In this document: piece after piece, positions 1-11,859 of the stretch
Layout: each line of letters opens with the position of its first letter
Position numbering within the stretch: position 1 is the first letter of the stretch
NCBI GenBank assembly: GCA_037178975.1
Contig: JASJZH010000004.1
Coordinates: forward strand, 7,378,001-7,442,000
DNA from: Oscheius tipulae
Lineage: Eukaryota > Nematoda > Chromadorea > Rhabditida > Rhabditidae
Direction: 5' to 3'
DNA: 64,000 nt
The notes under the pieces: generated by a model
Told to the model about the DNA's origin: nothing
Databases searched by the model: none
Seen by the model: only the letters and a program-made list of their open reading frames with translations
Made by a program: the position numbers and the translations under genes

Positions 1-13
1 ATGAGTTTTCCAG

Positions 14-512
14 ACAACTCCAGAATAATGGAAAGCTACCCTTGTCTCCAGCTCTACACTACCCGCAACATGCAGCCCAACACGTTTATTGACTGGCTTT
101 GGGGCGGACTCAACTACCAGATCGAGCATCACCTTTTCCCGACTATGCCAAGGCATAACCTTAGCAAGGTAGGAACTTAACACCGTAATCTGACCGAAAT
201 GTTCGCGTCGGCCAGGCTTGGCCAGGCCAGGTAAGATTTGCTCGCAGCTCTGGCCCCTGGCCGGCCAAGCCAGGTAAGGCTCGTAAACACCGCGCACCTT
301 TGGTCAGTAACCTGCCCTGGCTGGCCAGCTTTGCGGCCCCTGTTAACACTCACTTACATTGCATTTAGATCATGCCAATTGTGAAGGACTTCTGCAAAGA
401 AAATGACCTTCCCTATATGGTCGACGACTATTTCACTGGGTGGAAGGCAGAGATTCAACAGTTGGCCAACGTGGCCGATATAGCTCACAAGATGAAGAGC
501 AAAATCTTGTAA
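14..512 (+). CDS. fat-4: Front-end (delta-5-type) fatty acid desaturase, 3' end
   Basis: Only the last two exons are in the window (14-168 and 369-512). The first follows a TTTTCCAG acceptor and carries the third histidine box in its front-end form, QIEHH, inside [22 protein letters not shown]. The second ends with [11 protein letters not shown] and a lysine-rich tail before TAA. Front-end desaturases are ER membrane di-iron enzymes with an N-terminal cytochrome b5 domain that insert double bases between an existing bond and the carboxyl end. The VMPxVK and MVDDYFTG residues resemble C. elegans FAT-4 (delta-5) more than FAT-3, and a complete FAT-3-like gene follows at 20906 on the same strand, as in C. 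elegans. The delta-5 assignment is inference from this tail. AATAAA lies at about 548. Confidence 0.85.
169..368 (+). other. Intron with GGCCAGG-type inverted repeats
   Basis: This 200 nt intron is four to five times longer than the local norm. It is rich in GGCCAGG and its complement, with blocks at about 213-233 and 256-275 that can pair into a hairpin. It looks like a small repeat insertion inside the desaturase gene. Confidence 0.5.
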
Positions 513-570
513 AAACGGACAACAGTACGGTGTTTATTTAATCGCGAAATAAAGGTTCTTCTTAGTGGGT

Positions 571-1311
571 CTATTTACGTCCCCAGCCCCAACCGCCATG
601 GGGAAGAGCTGAAAAATATGGCCAGTCGGAGTTAAGATACGTGTCACTTACGCAGATTACCGGGCTCAAAGAACGCGTCCCATCCTTTCCTCCAGGGACG
701 GGCTCGGGGCAGTGATGATCTTCTTTGCCATTGGATGGGCATCGAGGTGAGATCAGAGGCAGCAGAGGCTAAAACTGTCGGTTGTGACACACACAAATAG
801 GTAGAAAAATGATATTGAAGTTATATCAATTTACAGTGACAGCATTCAACTATTTCTTGGAAAATCGGCGCAGCCTTTGCCCTTATAGCTCAATTGGTTA
901 GCGCTCCGTCTACAAACAAAACGTGGGCCAGTTCGGTCTCCGGGCTAAGCTGAAGAGAGGAAGTAGCTTCCCTCTTTTCTAACAGTAAATGCGTTTTTCT
1001 TTGCAATGTTCTGCCTTTGACGTAAGTTGTGTTACTTTTCCAAAGATGTAGAATAACATTTTCATAGACAGGATGTACATAAAGGAAGTCTGTCAGTAAA
1101 TTAGACATTGACAAAAAATGTCCCCTTTCAAAACATGTCTACATAGTCATTGTGACTCAATACACTTTCGTACACGTTCATAAGTTATGTCTAAAACTTC
1201 TAAATCATAAAACGACTGGAATCAGAAACTAAATCGAAGTGCTGTCATACCTGTGCTAGTGAGACCCAGAAGACAGACGATAAGACAGAGGAAGAACGGT
1301 GCCCCGCGCAT
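571..1311 (-). CDS. Neuropeptide-like secreted precursor, 68 aa
   Basis: Three exons, 1311-1251, 768-661 and 608-571, join with matching phases (61, 108 and 38 nt; 207 in all). Exon 1 is a clean signal peptide: MRGAP then a hydrophobic run FFLCLIVCLLGL. The mature part has an RR dibasic site (IQWQRRSS), a tryptophan-rich segment (RPWRKGWDAFF), and ends in HGGWGWGRK followed by TAG. A terminal G-R-K is the usual signal for cleavage at the basic pair and conversion of glycine to a C-terminal amide, so a peptide ending ...GGWGW-amide is expected, starting after RR or after the internal RK. A TATTTTCAG lies 21 nt before the ATG, fitting SL1 trans-splicing. AATAAA on this strand lies at about 532-537. 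I do not recognise the family. The exon joining is inference, but phase, signal peptide, acceptor and amidation signal all agree. Confidence 0.65.
879..953 (+). pseudogene. tRNA-like sequence with A box, degraded
   Basis: The stretch TAGCTCAATTGG from 886 fits the internal A box (TRGYNNARNNG) and the D arm of a tRNA. The T arm is only partly preserved (AGTTCGGTC near 930), and the expected 3' acceptor strand is absent. It lies inside the first intron of the 571-1311 gene. It is probably a decayed tRNA or tRNA-derived repeat, not a working gene. Confidence 0.4.
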
Positions 1312-1924
1312 CCTTCTCCAATGAATGAGGGCCTGAAAATACGAGCAGTGTGCAATCTCAGAATATGCCACAGGCGGCATATTGCAAGCCATAAAGGGAG
1401 AAAATAAGGTACTTTGACGGGACTGCGTTTCATGCTATTTGTTACGGGTGGACGAGGTGATAAAAGAAGGAAATGGTAGACGAGATTCGGGAAGAAGGGT
1501 GAAAACAATGGATGCCGTGGGGTTCCCGACTTCACCAAACTTGTAAATATTTGATTCGGGAGAACAATAGAAGGAGAGGTCGGTTCAAGGGCACTAGGAA
1601 TCGAGACCTTCCAAGGATTGGGCAAACAACGAAAATGAGATGTTTCGGAATCAAATTGGCTGGAGTATGGACGAAACATACCGTTTTTGAAGGTCATAAC
1701 GGGGTGGCTGTCTCTGTCAAATCGGTAGCAGTGGTTCTGTACATCTTACTTCAAACCCCCCGTCAGACTAGACACCTTTCAAGCGACACTTTCAAAAGAT
1801 CTGCTGATAAAGGAACATTTCTTCTCTCAGTATTCGCTCGACTAATCAAGGATAAACGCCTTCTACAAATGAATATGTTCCAAACGAGCCTGACACTCTC
1901 TGAGCATCCGTCTCTCCAGCTGGC

Positions 1925-3220
1925 ATGCTGCAAAATTGTTCCGGCTCCACACTTTATCTCTGGAGTGGGCTCTACCTTCAACACAGTGACTCCGTCTGGG
2001 ATCTAAACCTGCTTTACATATTCGAGATTTTCATTCTGATTGCCAGTTTCCCTATAGCATTCTTCGTGCTCTATCTCTGTTTCGTTGGAGGAGGAGTTTT
2101 TCACAGAAATCTGATAGCCATGGTCATTTTCAACGTGGTCAATTTGTTCCCAGCTCTTTTTTCACGATTGTTTTTTATTTATAATGAACTGATTCTGGGC
2201 ATTCAATCAGGTAAGCGTGTGGGTATAAGATCGAGAGATGATTGCCGCTATTGTATCTGTCCAGAGTGTTTTTTGTTCCACAAAGAAACAAATTACTTAG
2301 AGTGTAGTCCTGTAGCTTAAACAAATATTTTCAGGTCCCTGCTGCTTCCCTATAGCCGCAGCTCTTTTCATAAAACAAATGTATATAGCCGGAGTGTTCC
2401 ACTCTCCTCTGTTCTTCTGTGTGGAGCGATTGCTGGCAGTTTACTTTATCCAGGACTACGAGCTCAGGAGGAGAACCTACATTTCTGCTTTTTCCATACC
2501 TCTTCTTTATGTAATGTCCTTCGTATCAGCGATCGGCACCGTTATGGGGGAGAACAAGCGTGTGGTGGTAGGACTAATCTATGTGGCTGTATTCATGTCG
2601 ACGACGGTTACGGTGAGTTTTTAACATTATGAATGTGGGTTAGTGCGTATCGGTCTCACCCGTCACTCCTCCTGTACTCCTATGGAAATATCATTGATTA
2701 GTTGTTCAGTCTCACTGTTTTCAGATCTACATCCTTCTCGTTGTCTGGCACAAACGTGTTTCTTCCAATAGACGATCCTCCAGATATTCTAGTCTCTCCG
2801 CTCGATACCAACTCTCTGAAAACCTCAAAGTTCTCGAGGTTCAGTGTTCATTTTCCCGGCAAACAATCCATAGAATTCCAGCTCTTTCGCTACATTGTTA
2901 TCAGCTTTGCTGTCCAAGTATTCTTAATCACCGCAGTCGTTTTTTCAACCTTTCAGCTCGGCTTGACAGCCATTCTTGTGGAAATATCGGAGATTCTCCA
3001 AACAGCGTAATTGACAATATTGTGCTCATTCAGAAAAGAGGATTTCAGGGCACCAATGGTGACATTGCTTACCATGATTTTTTCTATCGAAAAGTGGAAG
3101 GAGAGATTTTTGTGTTGGAGAAGTCGAGGCATCCGGAAAGGGTCAGTTGTACCTGTTGGACTGGAACAAGCCACTACAGATCTTTATTTTCAACAGCTCC
3201 AAGCAACTTGGAACAAATAA
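1925..3220 (+). CDS. Class epsilon (Sre) chemoreceptor, 324 aa
   Basis: Five exons: 1925-2210, 2335-2612, 2725-2838, 2882-3006 and 3049-3220. They total 975 nt with phases kept. This is a seven-helix chemosensory receptor expected in the plasma membrane of sensory neuron cilia. The family call rests on the region after helix 3, where ERLLAVYFIQDYELRRRTYI matches the Sre pattern of ER...A.Y..DYE..RR, on the later ARYQLSENLKVL, and on the ending TDLYFQQLQATW, also typical of Sre. The last intron (3007-3048) must be spliced to avoid TAA at 3008. Ligand and cell type cannot be told from sequence. The ATG at 1925 precedes a short N-terminus and the first helix (LLYIFEIFILIASF). Confidence 0.8.
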
Positions 3221-4670
3221 AAGTTCACTCTATTTCACTGTCATAATCGGCCGTGTATTCTTCTGTCGTGAAACTGACTCTCTTGTTGCTGTTTCTCGGC
3301 TTCAGAAATCTTTCACTCGAGCACCGAGCCTAAAACATGTTTTAGTAACCAAAGGACTTCCCACCTCCAAATCATGCCTCAAAAATTTTCTCACGAGTTC
3401 CTCAGCAGCTTCGCGGACGTCTTTCCCGGCTCGTGTCAGTTCGAACTCGTCACTGAGTTCCTCGTCATACACTCCCTCTGCTATCCGCTCCATCGCTTGC
3501 AGATCGCTGTGAAAGGTAGTTTGGCGATAACATCTCCTAAAAACTGATGATGGCAATTGCTTCTGAACGCTACCATCGACTGAAAAAGACTCTGATCCTG
3601 TCATGGAGTTTCACATCCAAATTGGTTAACTTCAGAGCCAATGGCAGAACATAGAAGCACCAAATAACGCTGATGAGTAGGAAGCAAGTGTCTTGATGTT
3701 GACACAGAGCCTAAGAAAACTATAAGGAAGTCTTTGGATCCTACTCTATGAGGAGACAGCTGTCTTCCGTAGAATCTGTCATTGCAAGTCCCATATCTTT
3801 CGCTGAAGGACAATCTCCAAAGCGAAGAGATCAAAATGGCTATTAACCAAATTGGAAGAAGGAGGACTTGCAAAACCATGGCTAATTGGAAGCTTGTTAA
3901 CTGCAAACTGTGCTTCACACGATATCGAAAAATTACAAACAAACATGTGGGAGGCAAGGAGGGGAACGGCAATTGCTTTTAAAAAGTGGCCAGACGTTAA
4001 GGTAAATTCAATGGAACTTATAAGCTTTCCAAGAAGGAATGGGCTCCCTGCTGGGATATGAATTGGGGTTCTTTGCAACAATAACTTAGGGTTTTTTTCC
4101 TCATTATCTCACATTCAAAAAGATGATAGCCACTATGTCATGCGGAGAACGAACAAGTGGCAGAGTGGTGATCATCATTGCTTTGCAATCGCATGTCGGC
4201 GAGGGTTCTTGGTTCGAACCCCGCTTGAGCGAAAATTCTGTAGAACGTTTTCTAAGGTTTTCGACCACGCTGGACACGTTGGTGATGTCTAAAATGATTA
4301 AAAAAAATGCTCTAAAAGTGTGGTACAGTTACTCAAACTTATTCAATGTGAGAAAAAGGTTTCTAAGATTATCGAGATCGCTCACGTTTCTGGTGTCCAA
4401 ATTTGGAAAAAAAGCTTGTCATGCTCTTTTCCCGTTAACATTGAAACGGATTGTTTTGTGGGAGCTTCCGAAGCCAAGAACCGTTTAATTACTTGGTGGA
4501 AGCCGCACTAAATAACATAATTGAAAAAGACCCTCCAGGAGCCCAAAATCTTCCCAATTAGGGAAAGATGGATCACACTCTCATAAATCAAAGTCCACCT
4601 TCCGTGAGGTTACTCCCGAGGGACGAATAATCTCCCTATTGATCCCAGACGGCCAGTTTTAACCCTCTCA
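3221..4670. other. Gene-poor stretch with one orphan exon-like ORF
   Basis: No gene could be assembled here. On the minus strand, 3516-3377 reads as an acidic exon after a TTTCACAG acceptor (DLQAMERIAEGVYDEELSDE, then GKDVREAAEELVRKF) with a possible donor near 3377. I could not connect it to other exons, and it may be a gene fragment. The rest holds only short shadow ORFs and the tRNA-like sequence at 4150. Confidence 0.35.
4150..4232 (+). pseudogene. tRNA-like sequence with intact A and B boxes
   Basis: TGGCAGAGTGG (4157-4167) fits the pol III A box, and GGTTCGAACCC (4210-4220) fits the B box. Spacing suits a tRNA. The anticodon arm (CATTGCTTTGCAATC), T stem and acceptor arms pair poorly, so this is more likely a tRNA pseudogene or the head of a tRNA-derived SINE than a functional tRNA. 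Confidence 0.4.
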
Positions 4671-7021
4671 ATGCTTCTTGGTATTTTTGTTTTCCTAGTT
4701 GACCCTTCAATTGGAAGTGTAGACGAGTACAGACTTCTACAATACCTAAAAGAGGTGGGTGGTACGTTTTTCCCTCCAGAGGGGGAAAAAAGCATGCGGC
4801 GGCCCCAAAGCTCGGAAAATCGCCTAGTAAATGATCGGGAGCGTGAGTTCTTGATATATTAGGCATGAGGAATCTATTTCTACCAGTTTCTGATCCTAGC
4901 GTATAGGTCTGATCCAAAAAAGTGGCACAATTGCAAGTTAAGGGACGTAGCAGCACTAAGCCTAAGCCAAAGAGAAATAGTCACTTTTTTGGATTAGACA
5001 TATACCCAAAAGTCAGAAAATAGTAGAAATAAGTTCTCCATGCTTAATATACCAAGAAACCACGTAACCAGATCATTTACAAGCCATTTTCCTGATGGTA
5101 CGGTTTTTACCTGCCCCTGGGGGAGGGGAAGTTAAGCCGCAAAAAAGAGGTACCGTCGTTGTTTTCTCTAAAATGCGGTTCTCAGAATTACGACTACTTC
5201 GAGAGACCCGTCCTGAACAGCACAGAGCCTCTCGATGTAAAGGTCCGCTTCCTGCTCAACCAAATTCTGGACGTTGATGAGAAGAACCAGGTCATGCACA
5301 TCTTGGCCTACATTGACTATGTGAGCTATCTTTCGTAGCAGTATAGGCACTAGTTCAGCACTGGACCGACTACAAAATGTCCTGGGATCCGAAGAAGTTT
5401 GGTGGAATTACTGATGTGAGGTTCCATGGCGGAGACGACGCTCCTTTCCGACTCTGGAGACCTGATATTTTACTATTTAACAGGTGTGTTTTGAGGTTCT
5501 ACGAAAAACCACAGGTTTCAGTGTTTCCGAATCTTTTGACTCTACCTACGCATCCAGGTTTATAGTGAATTACGACGGGCATATCCAACAGAATCCGCCT
5601 GGCATTTTCAGATTCATCTGCAAGGTTCGAGAAGTTGATCATTTGAACTTCTCACTCCACGTCCATGAGTTCTGTGATCTTTCCAGGTTGACATGACTTA
5701 TTATCCATTCGACGCCCAGACCTGTTTCCTCAAACTGGGAAGCTGGACCTATAGTGGTAACTACATCAATCTGGATTTCATTATCACAGACATGGTTGGT
5801 AGGTTAACCTGAAATAACTGTCTAAGATGTCTATTTCTAGGCGTCTCAGGCCATACAGTCACTGCGACTAAAGTAGATGACACTGCCAATCCTGGAAGTT
5901 ATTCTGTCAACGAGTCCATCGATATGCAAGTATTTTTGAAGAACGGAGAGTGGGATTTAACAAGTTTGAGAGCACTTTGATTGGAGCAAGAGAAGGCTTA
6001 GGTACTCCAGGAAAACGTGTGGTGACAGTTTTTGACGGGAACGCCTATCACGAACTGTACTATTACATCAACATTCGTAGGATGACATTGGCCTATGGAA
6101 TCAACTTGATCATTCCCTCTTTGGTTATTTCCATGATGACAGTTCTCGGGTTTACTTTGCCACCTGAGGCTGGAGAGAAACTTACTCTTCGTAGGTCACT
6201 AGTACAACGTTCTGTAACTAAAGTTCAGAGACAACGGTCTTACTCTCTGTTATTTTCTTCCTCCAAATGGTTAGTGATATGAGCCCTCCGCAATCTCAAT
6301 GTGTCCCCATCTTGGGTGAGTCTCTCTCACCTGTTTGCAAAAATGAAAAGATCAGCCGCCTTCTTCTGCAGCTGCCTCCTGGTCGTGTCTTGTTCCTGTG
6401 TCTTCACTGTTCTCGTACTCAGTATGTACAATCGGAAGCCGGAAACACATGAGATGGGACCTTGGGTGAGAGTCTGTGAGTGTGGTCAAACAGCAGTTCT
6501 CTTTAGATGCGAGTAGTGTTCATCGAGTGGCTCCCCTACATTCTGCTCATGAGGCGACCCAACCACCCCCGAGCTCCGAAGCCGAAGGTTTTCTCAATTG
6601 TTCATAGCGATGATCCTGTTTCCAGGTAATCAACAAAACGATCGCTCCAGTCCATCGTCTCTCGACTATGGTCCCAATGCTGAAGCTTCCTAGACCTTCG
6701 ACTACAGCTGTCTCTCTCTTCTCGAATACCAATACCTCTCCCTGTCTGAAGTACTTTGAACAGTTTGTAAGGGGTCTTCAGGACGTTGAAAAAGATCTCG
6801 AGGCGATGGCTAGAAAAGTTCAGGAGACTTACAAGCACGAAATTGAGGTGGCTCTCAGAACTACAGCTGTACAGCTTACAATTCAGGTATCAGAATGGCG
6901 ATTTGCGGCTATGGCTGTGGACAGACTCTGTCTCTATCTGTTTACTCTCTTCATTACGGTCTCGACTTGCGGCATTATTGTTCCACACATTTTTAAGGCT
7001 GCTCAATTGCAGTTGAGGTGA
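4671..7021 (+). CDS. Nicotinic acetylcholine receptor-like channel subunit (non-alpha), 514 aa
   Basis: Eleven exons: 4671-4754, 5186-5320, 5359-5483, 5522-5624, 5687-5798, 5841-5963, 6002-6190, 6229-6315, 6356-6465, 6507-6587 and 6626-7021. They total 1545 nt. A short hydrophobic leader (MLLGIFVFL) is followed by DEYRLLQYLKE and NYDYFERPVLNSTEPL, the normal start of the extracellular ligand-binding domain. The Cys-loop is complete: C, 13 residues including PFD, then C. Helices M1-M3 are clear (INLIIPSLVISMMTVLGF, then TTVLLSVIFFLQMVSDMSPP). A long cytoplasmic loop precedes M4 (LCLYLFTLFITVSTCGII). Loop C reads VVTVFDGNAYHELYYY, without the vicinal cysteine pair that marks alpha subunits, so this is a non-alpha subunit or a channel for another ligand. 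Intron 1 is unusually long (431 nt). AATAAA lies at about 7034. Confidence 0.85.
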
Positions 7022-8781
7022 AGTTTGTGGTGCAATAAAGAGAGTCCATTGCTAGTTTTTATCTTCGAAACGGAACACCCCTTCATGTATCCATGCACAT
7101 GTTTTAACGTTTTCGTCGCCAAACCAAATCTAAGACTACACTCTGTCAAAAAAGTATAGATGGTTGCGTTTTTTTCGCTGTTTTGCCAACTTGCGGTTGT
7201 TTTCATGATTTGAAACCAATTGCAAATGAAAGGACGGGTTGAAAAATTCGGGATGAGATATCGCGAGTCTGACTCATTGTCAGATCATTATCGAGTTTGA
7301 TTCGAGCATCTGCTCCAATTTCAGAATAAATGTTGTACATTTTCAGTTCCTGTGATTTAAGTAACTTTTCTCTTTCACTTTCTGTCTATGCTCAGACCAC
7401 TTTTCTCTCGTGCACTCTTTTATCTAGCGGTTCTCCAGTCTCTACTTTAATAGTTTCGCGATTTCATTTTTATGACCTCGCTGCCTACTACTGCAAATTT
7501 ACTAAGATTACTGCATATTTTTGCTCAGTTCATCAAATGCTACAAAATGACATTTTACTGCTCTCAAACCGATGGTAGGAAACGATTTGCCGCGGCGGGG
7601 AATCCCGAGACGCATGGGGGACGCGTGTTGGCGGCGACGGTGCCTCTTAGCAATACATTACCTTTGGCACAAAAACTCTGAAGCGCAACTTTGTTCGCAG
7701 CAGGGGTACCCCTAATTATTATTGTATATTCTTACGCAGCTCAATATTCTCTACAAAATGGTACTTTACAACAATTCCGTTATCGTGACAAACTTATAAT
7801 CGGCTACGCACAGACAAACAAACACACACACACATATGCACACAAAGATACCGTTGCGTTTTAGCGAACATGGCTTTCGTTTTTTTCTTCCCATACATTC
7901 GACCAAACTAGTTCAATTGAGAATAATGCAATAGTAACAATTATCATTTGTCTGATTGATTTTTGAGAGCCCCGTTCTCTACATAAATAGTGCTCAGTAC
8001 AGATTGTTTACCGCTCTAAAATTAGCAGCTTTCCAATCACAACATGGTTTTATTTTACTGCAGTAAACAATGTTGGAAACGGTGTTTGTTCTCTGACAAA
8101 GAATGCTGGAATAAACTATGCTGGAAACGTTTCCCTGACAAAATAGGCATAAAGGCTTTTTGTAGTGCTTTGGCTGATGTCCCCTTGGGGCTCGTGACAG
8201 GTAGATGGTATTACAGTCAAGTTACCGTTACAGGAGCAACGTTCTCCTCGACTACGCACAGACCAACACAAAGAGATACACAAACATCCTTGCGCTTTAG
8301 TAAGAGAAAGATAGTCTTCAAAATGCGGTCTTTATTATTGGCATCGTCGTTCACAATGGCGTCTATGAATTGCCGGATTCTGACCTCTTGGCCAGGTCTC
8401 TAAGGAATGGGTTGACCTCAATGTCCCATCTATTTCAGGCGTTTTTGTGCTCACCAAAAAACAATATGCTGTTTTGTTAGAAAAGTTCGTTACCATTGTA
8501 CTCCTCATAAGCGGACTACACCTTTACCGGGCAATCTAAATTTAAACAGTTTGCTCTTGCGATCCACGTTCAGTCCTAATTTGCAATTTTAACAGGAGCG
8601 GCCAGTCCATTCATTGTTCCCTTCCGCCTCTTCCAATGTTTGTTCATATGACAATTGAAATATCTATCTGTCTATCTATCTATTGCCTATCACGCTCCTC
8701 GTTTGCAGTTTGAACAGGGAGGAGCCAGTCCATTCATTGCCGTCACGCTCCTCATACTGTACTATTTTTCTCTCGGACAAA
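7022..8781. other. Intergenic, low-complexity and diverged dispersed repeats
   Basis: No gene recognised. About 7800-7870 (CTACGCACAGAC, a CA run, then TTGCGTTTTAG) is a diverged repeat of about 8255-8310 (CTACGCACAGACCAACAC ... TTGCGCTTTAG), and a similar string recurs near 44870-44900. A TATC/TGTC tetranucleotide run lies at about 8657-8685. GGAGC(C)AGTCCATTCATTG occurs twice, near 8595 and 8720. An ORF at 8044 opens with an imperfect Cys/Trp repeat (CWKRC, CWNKLCWKRF) built from a duplicated 30-nt unit. I see no support for it as a gene. Confidence 0.5.
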
Positions 8782-11700
8782 ATGGGACAGAAGAAACTCC
8801 ATCTACAGGGATTGAGAACTTTAGCCATTTCGGCTGTCCTAATATTTCACTTCTTCCCGGAGTTCTGTCCCAATGGATATCTTGGGGTGGATCAGTGAGT
8901 ATGGCTGTAATCAAAGACGTGCTAAATTCAGATTCTTCTTCCTTTCTGGGTATCTGATGAGTATGATGATGCACAGAAATCAGTCGTATTCGTTTACGAA
9001 CACTCTCGGCTTCTTGTACAAGAGAGTCAAGCGGATAGCTCCTCTGTACTATCTGGCTACTGCTCTCATTCTTGGTAAATAGGTTTATGAAAAAACTACG
9101 GTGTTGGTCGGACACTGGAGCTACGCAGTAAAGGTTGTGGATTCTGTCTTTGTCTAACCTAGACCAGCTCATACAATTAGACAGCGCCATCGGTGTAGCC
9201 TCACTTTGAACACTGACTCCATAGTTAGGAAGCCACTACTCTACTCAAACTTACATTGCAGTGTCTGTCTACTTCGGTCAGACGTCAGCCATCGGTATTA
9301 ACATCTCATCTGCCTACCCGGCCTTGGCCTTCGCAACGAATCTCGTACGTCCCGATGGGATGGAAGGTTATGCTGAGAAGGTATGCCATGCACTTTGTAC
9401 TGCGTAAGCTAATACATCGTTCAAAAGTTAAATGATCCGTGTGATGTTTTAACAGTAACTGATCATGTTTTGAACTACTACCAGTAATCGGATTCAAATT
9501 TTCAGCTGGGCATCGCCGTGGACATGTTTACGCACACTTGGTCTTTGTCTCTCGAAATGCAGTTTTACCTGCTGTTTCCCATAATCTTCATGTTGGCACA
9601 TACGAGGGAGAAGAAATCAAGGAAAACGGTTTCGTTGATATTTGGTATCAAATGGTTTTACCAACTAAACTCAAGGTGCAGCTGCTACTTCTTACGTCTT
9701 CCATCTACTGTCCGACAGTTTTGTATCCTTCAACTGCATGCTGTCCAGAATATGGCAGTTCATTCCCGGGATGATGGTCTACGATTTGTCATTGGAGAAC
9801 GATAATAAGGAAGAAACGGATGAAATTGAAACGAAGAGGTTGATAGTGACAGCCAAAGGTTAGCTAGGAAAAAAAAACTGCAAAGTGACCTATTTAGGTA
9901 AGAAGAAAAACTTGAACAAGTTTCTCTGTAATATCACACTACTGCTGTCCTTTTGGCTGCTTTTCTATCCGCAAGTCATCTCACCACTCTTTGCTAGGTT
10001 CTTATACATTTTCTTCTGTTTGCTTTTGGCGTGACTCGCTTGGAAATATACACGAGGTAGATGCCAAAGATAGCCTCCTGCATTGGAATGATTTTCGAAG
10101 CCATGACTACCACAGTTACGCAATTACGTTGTAGTGGGACGGTTTTTTTGAAACCATGGGGCTTATCCTCTACGACTGTTCATGTTTCAGAACCACTATT
10201 ATCATGCTAGTTGCCATGATTGTTCATATCGGCGAGAACAATCCCTTCCTGGAGCACAATATCTCTGTCTACCTTGGAGAGATTTCCTACTGTTGGTACC
10301 TCGTTCACTGGCCTATTGTGGCACATCTCAAGCTAAATGGTTTCACCTCCTCTAATTGTATGGTCATACTGTTGAATTTTATTAATATTTATACAGACAT
10401 GATAGCAGGACTAGCTTTGTCCTTCCTGATTAGCGTGGCAGTCCACCACATCTTCGAGAGAAGATATATTAATCGGGGGAGAGAGACTATTCTAGCTGTG
10501 GTTCTTGTTTTGCTACTGGTTAATGCCGCAATTCTTTATCAGACCTCAGGTACAAACTTTCTACTTAATCCGGTACAGTACGCTTACAGCGAAGGCTCCG
10601 AAAGATGAGCTGAAAGTTGTCAAAAATACTGTTAACGTGACTTTGGACAAGTCTCTCTCTAACAGTTCCTACTTCTTCGAGATGGACTTTAGTGGAAACT
10701 TGATTTATGGGTATGAGAACAAGACTAAAGGTCGAACCTAATAGTTTCAACTCCAAGTTACGCTGTTCAGAAGAACGAGCAAAGTTAAATGAAGCCTTCG
10801 ACGCTGGCGATCCTAGACAGCTACAGAATCACGTTTGTAAGAGGCTGAATGCATCCACTTCCCAGGAAGAACGTTGCTTGATAGTTAGTAATGGGTCAGA
10901 ATCAAGAGTAACAGTACTTAGTCTTCTCAAAACGCTCCAACCAAGCCAAAACTACTCGTTATTGGCAATAGCTACGCGCCCAACACCATCACTGTCATCA
11001 ATGAAGAGTGTGGTAGCCAGTTCCGAGAAGTGCTGATGTCTACTACTCCAGGTGAGACCAGAATGAATATAGGAAGGTTATTGGGTTTAGCCTGTGAACC
11101 TCTGTTCTCGACAATCACAAAGAATTACAACTGCAGTAGCTACGATTGGTTCTTCGAGAAGGCTGTGCAACAGATTAGGCCAGATGTGTTGATCATTGTG
11201 AATCGGTTTGTTGTAATACTTTTTATTAGTAATACTGACCTTAGACATGTACAAAGCTTTTTCATTGCCAATGGAACTGGTCCTTTCAATGACTTTCATT
11301 TCAAGGTACGGATCTCCATCTTCCCAGCAAGCTGAACGATTTCAGACAGCAGTCAGCAGACTTCAACAGCTTGAGAAGCTGGTAAAAACCAAAATCTACA
11401 TCTTGGACGCGTTTCCAGAGCCAACTGCCCACGTCTCTAAACTGTTGAACGCTTATTTGAGAAAGGGAGCAACCTTCAAAGATGTAGGAACTTCTTGTTC
11501 GCAAGATCAATTAAAAACTTCAGGACCAAACCTATACAGTCCCTATAAACTACGTCATTGCTCGAGACAGAATGACTCGCCTGGTACAAGGATGCAAAAA
11601 GTGCGAACTGTACGACTACTCCGCGGCGTTCTTCATCAACGGACAGTATAAGGTTTTTTAGTTTCTATTAAAAAAAGAGGATGGTTCAGGTTTACGATCC

Positions 11701-11800
11701 GACATACTACGTTGCCTTTTTCACAAAAGGTATTCACTTGACGCCTGCTGGTTTGGAACGGGTCAGACTGGTTTTCCGGAATATATGTAAACGAGTGTGA
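8782..11800 (+). CDS. OAC-type membrane acyltransferase (acyltransferase 3 domain plus SGNH domain)
   Basis: A multi-exon gene. The first seven exons are 8782-8894, 8932-9074, 9262-9380, 9506-9644, 9676-9858, 9898-9997 and one starting at 10191, with phases matching. The N-terminus (GLRTLAISAVLIFHFFPEFC then NGYLGVDQFFFLSGYLM) and HTWSLSLEMQFYLLFP are hallmarks of acyltransferase 3 proteins, which move acyl groups across membranes. NNPFLEH...YLGEISYCWYLVHWPIV follows with further helices. The C-terminal half has LLVIGNSYAPN, the SGNH block with its GNS, and a late HLTPAGLERV supplying the family histidine. C. elegans oac genes have the same two-domain plan. The start follows AAAATGGG at 8782. 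Introns in the SGNH half (10560-11290) are less certain than the rest. Substrate unknown. Confidence 0.8.
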
Positions 11801-11859
11801 AAATGGGAAAAATTTCCTAATGAATAATATTTTCTTTCTTTGGAAGTTCAAAGGCATGG

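Noticed and set aside
1245..1697. 150-aa minus-strand ORF
   Set aside because: Only its end overlaps real coding sequence, in another frame. The signal-peptide exon at 1251-1311 with its own ATG and acceptor explains this area better.
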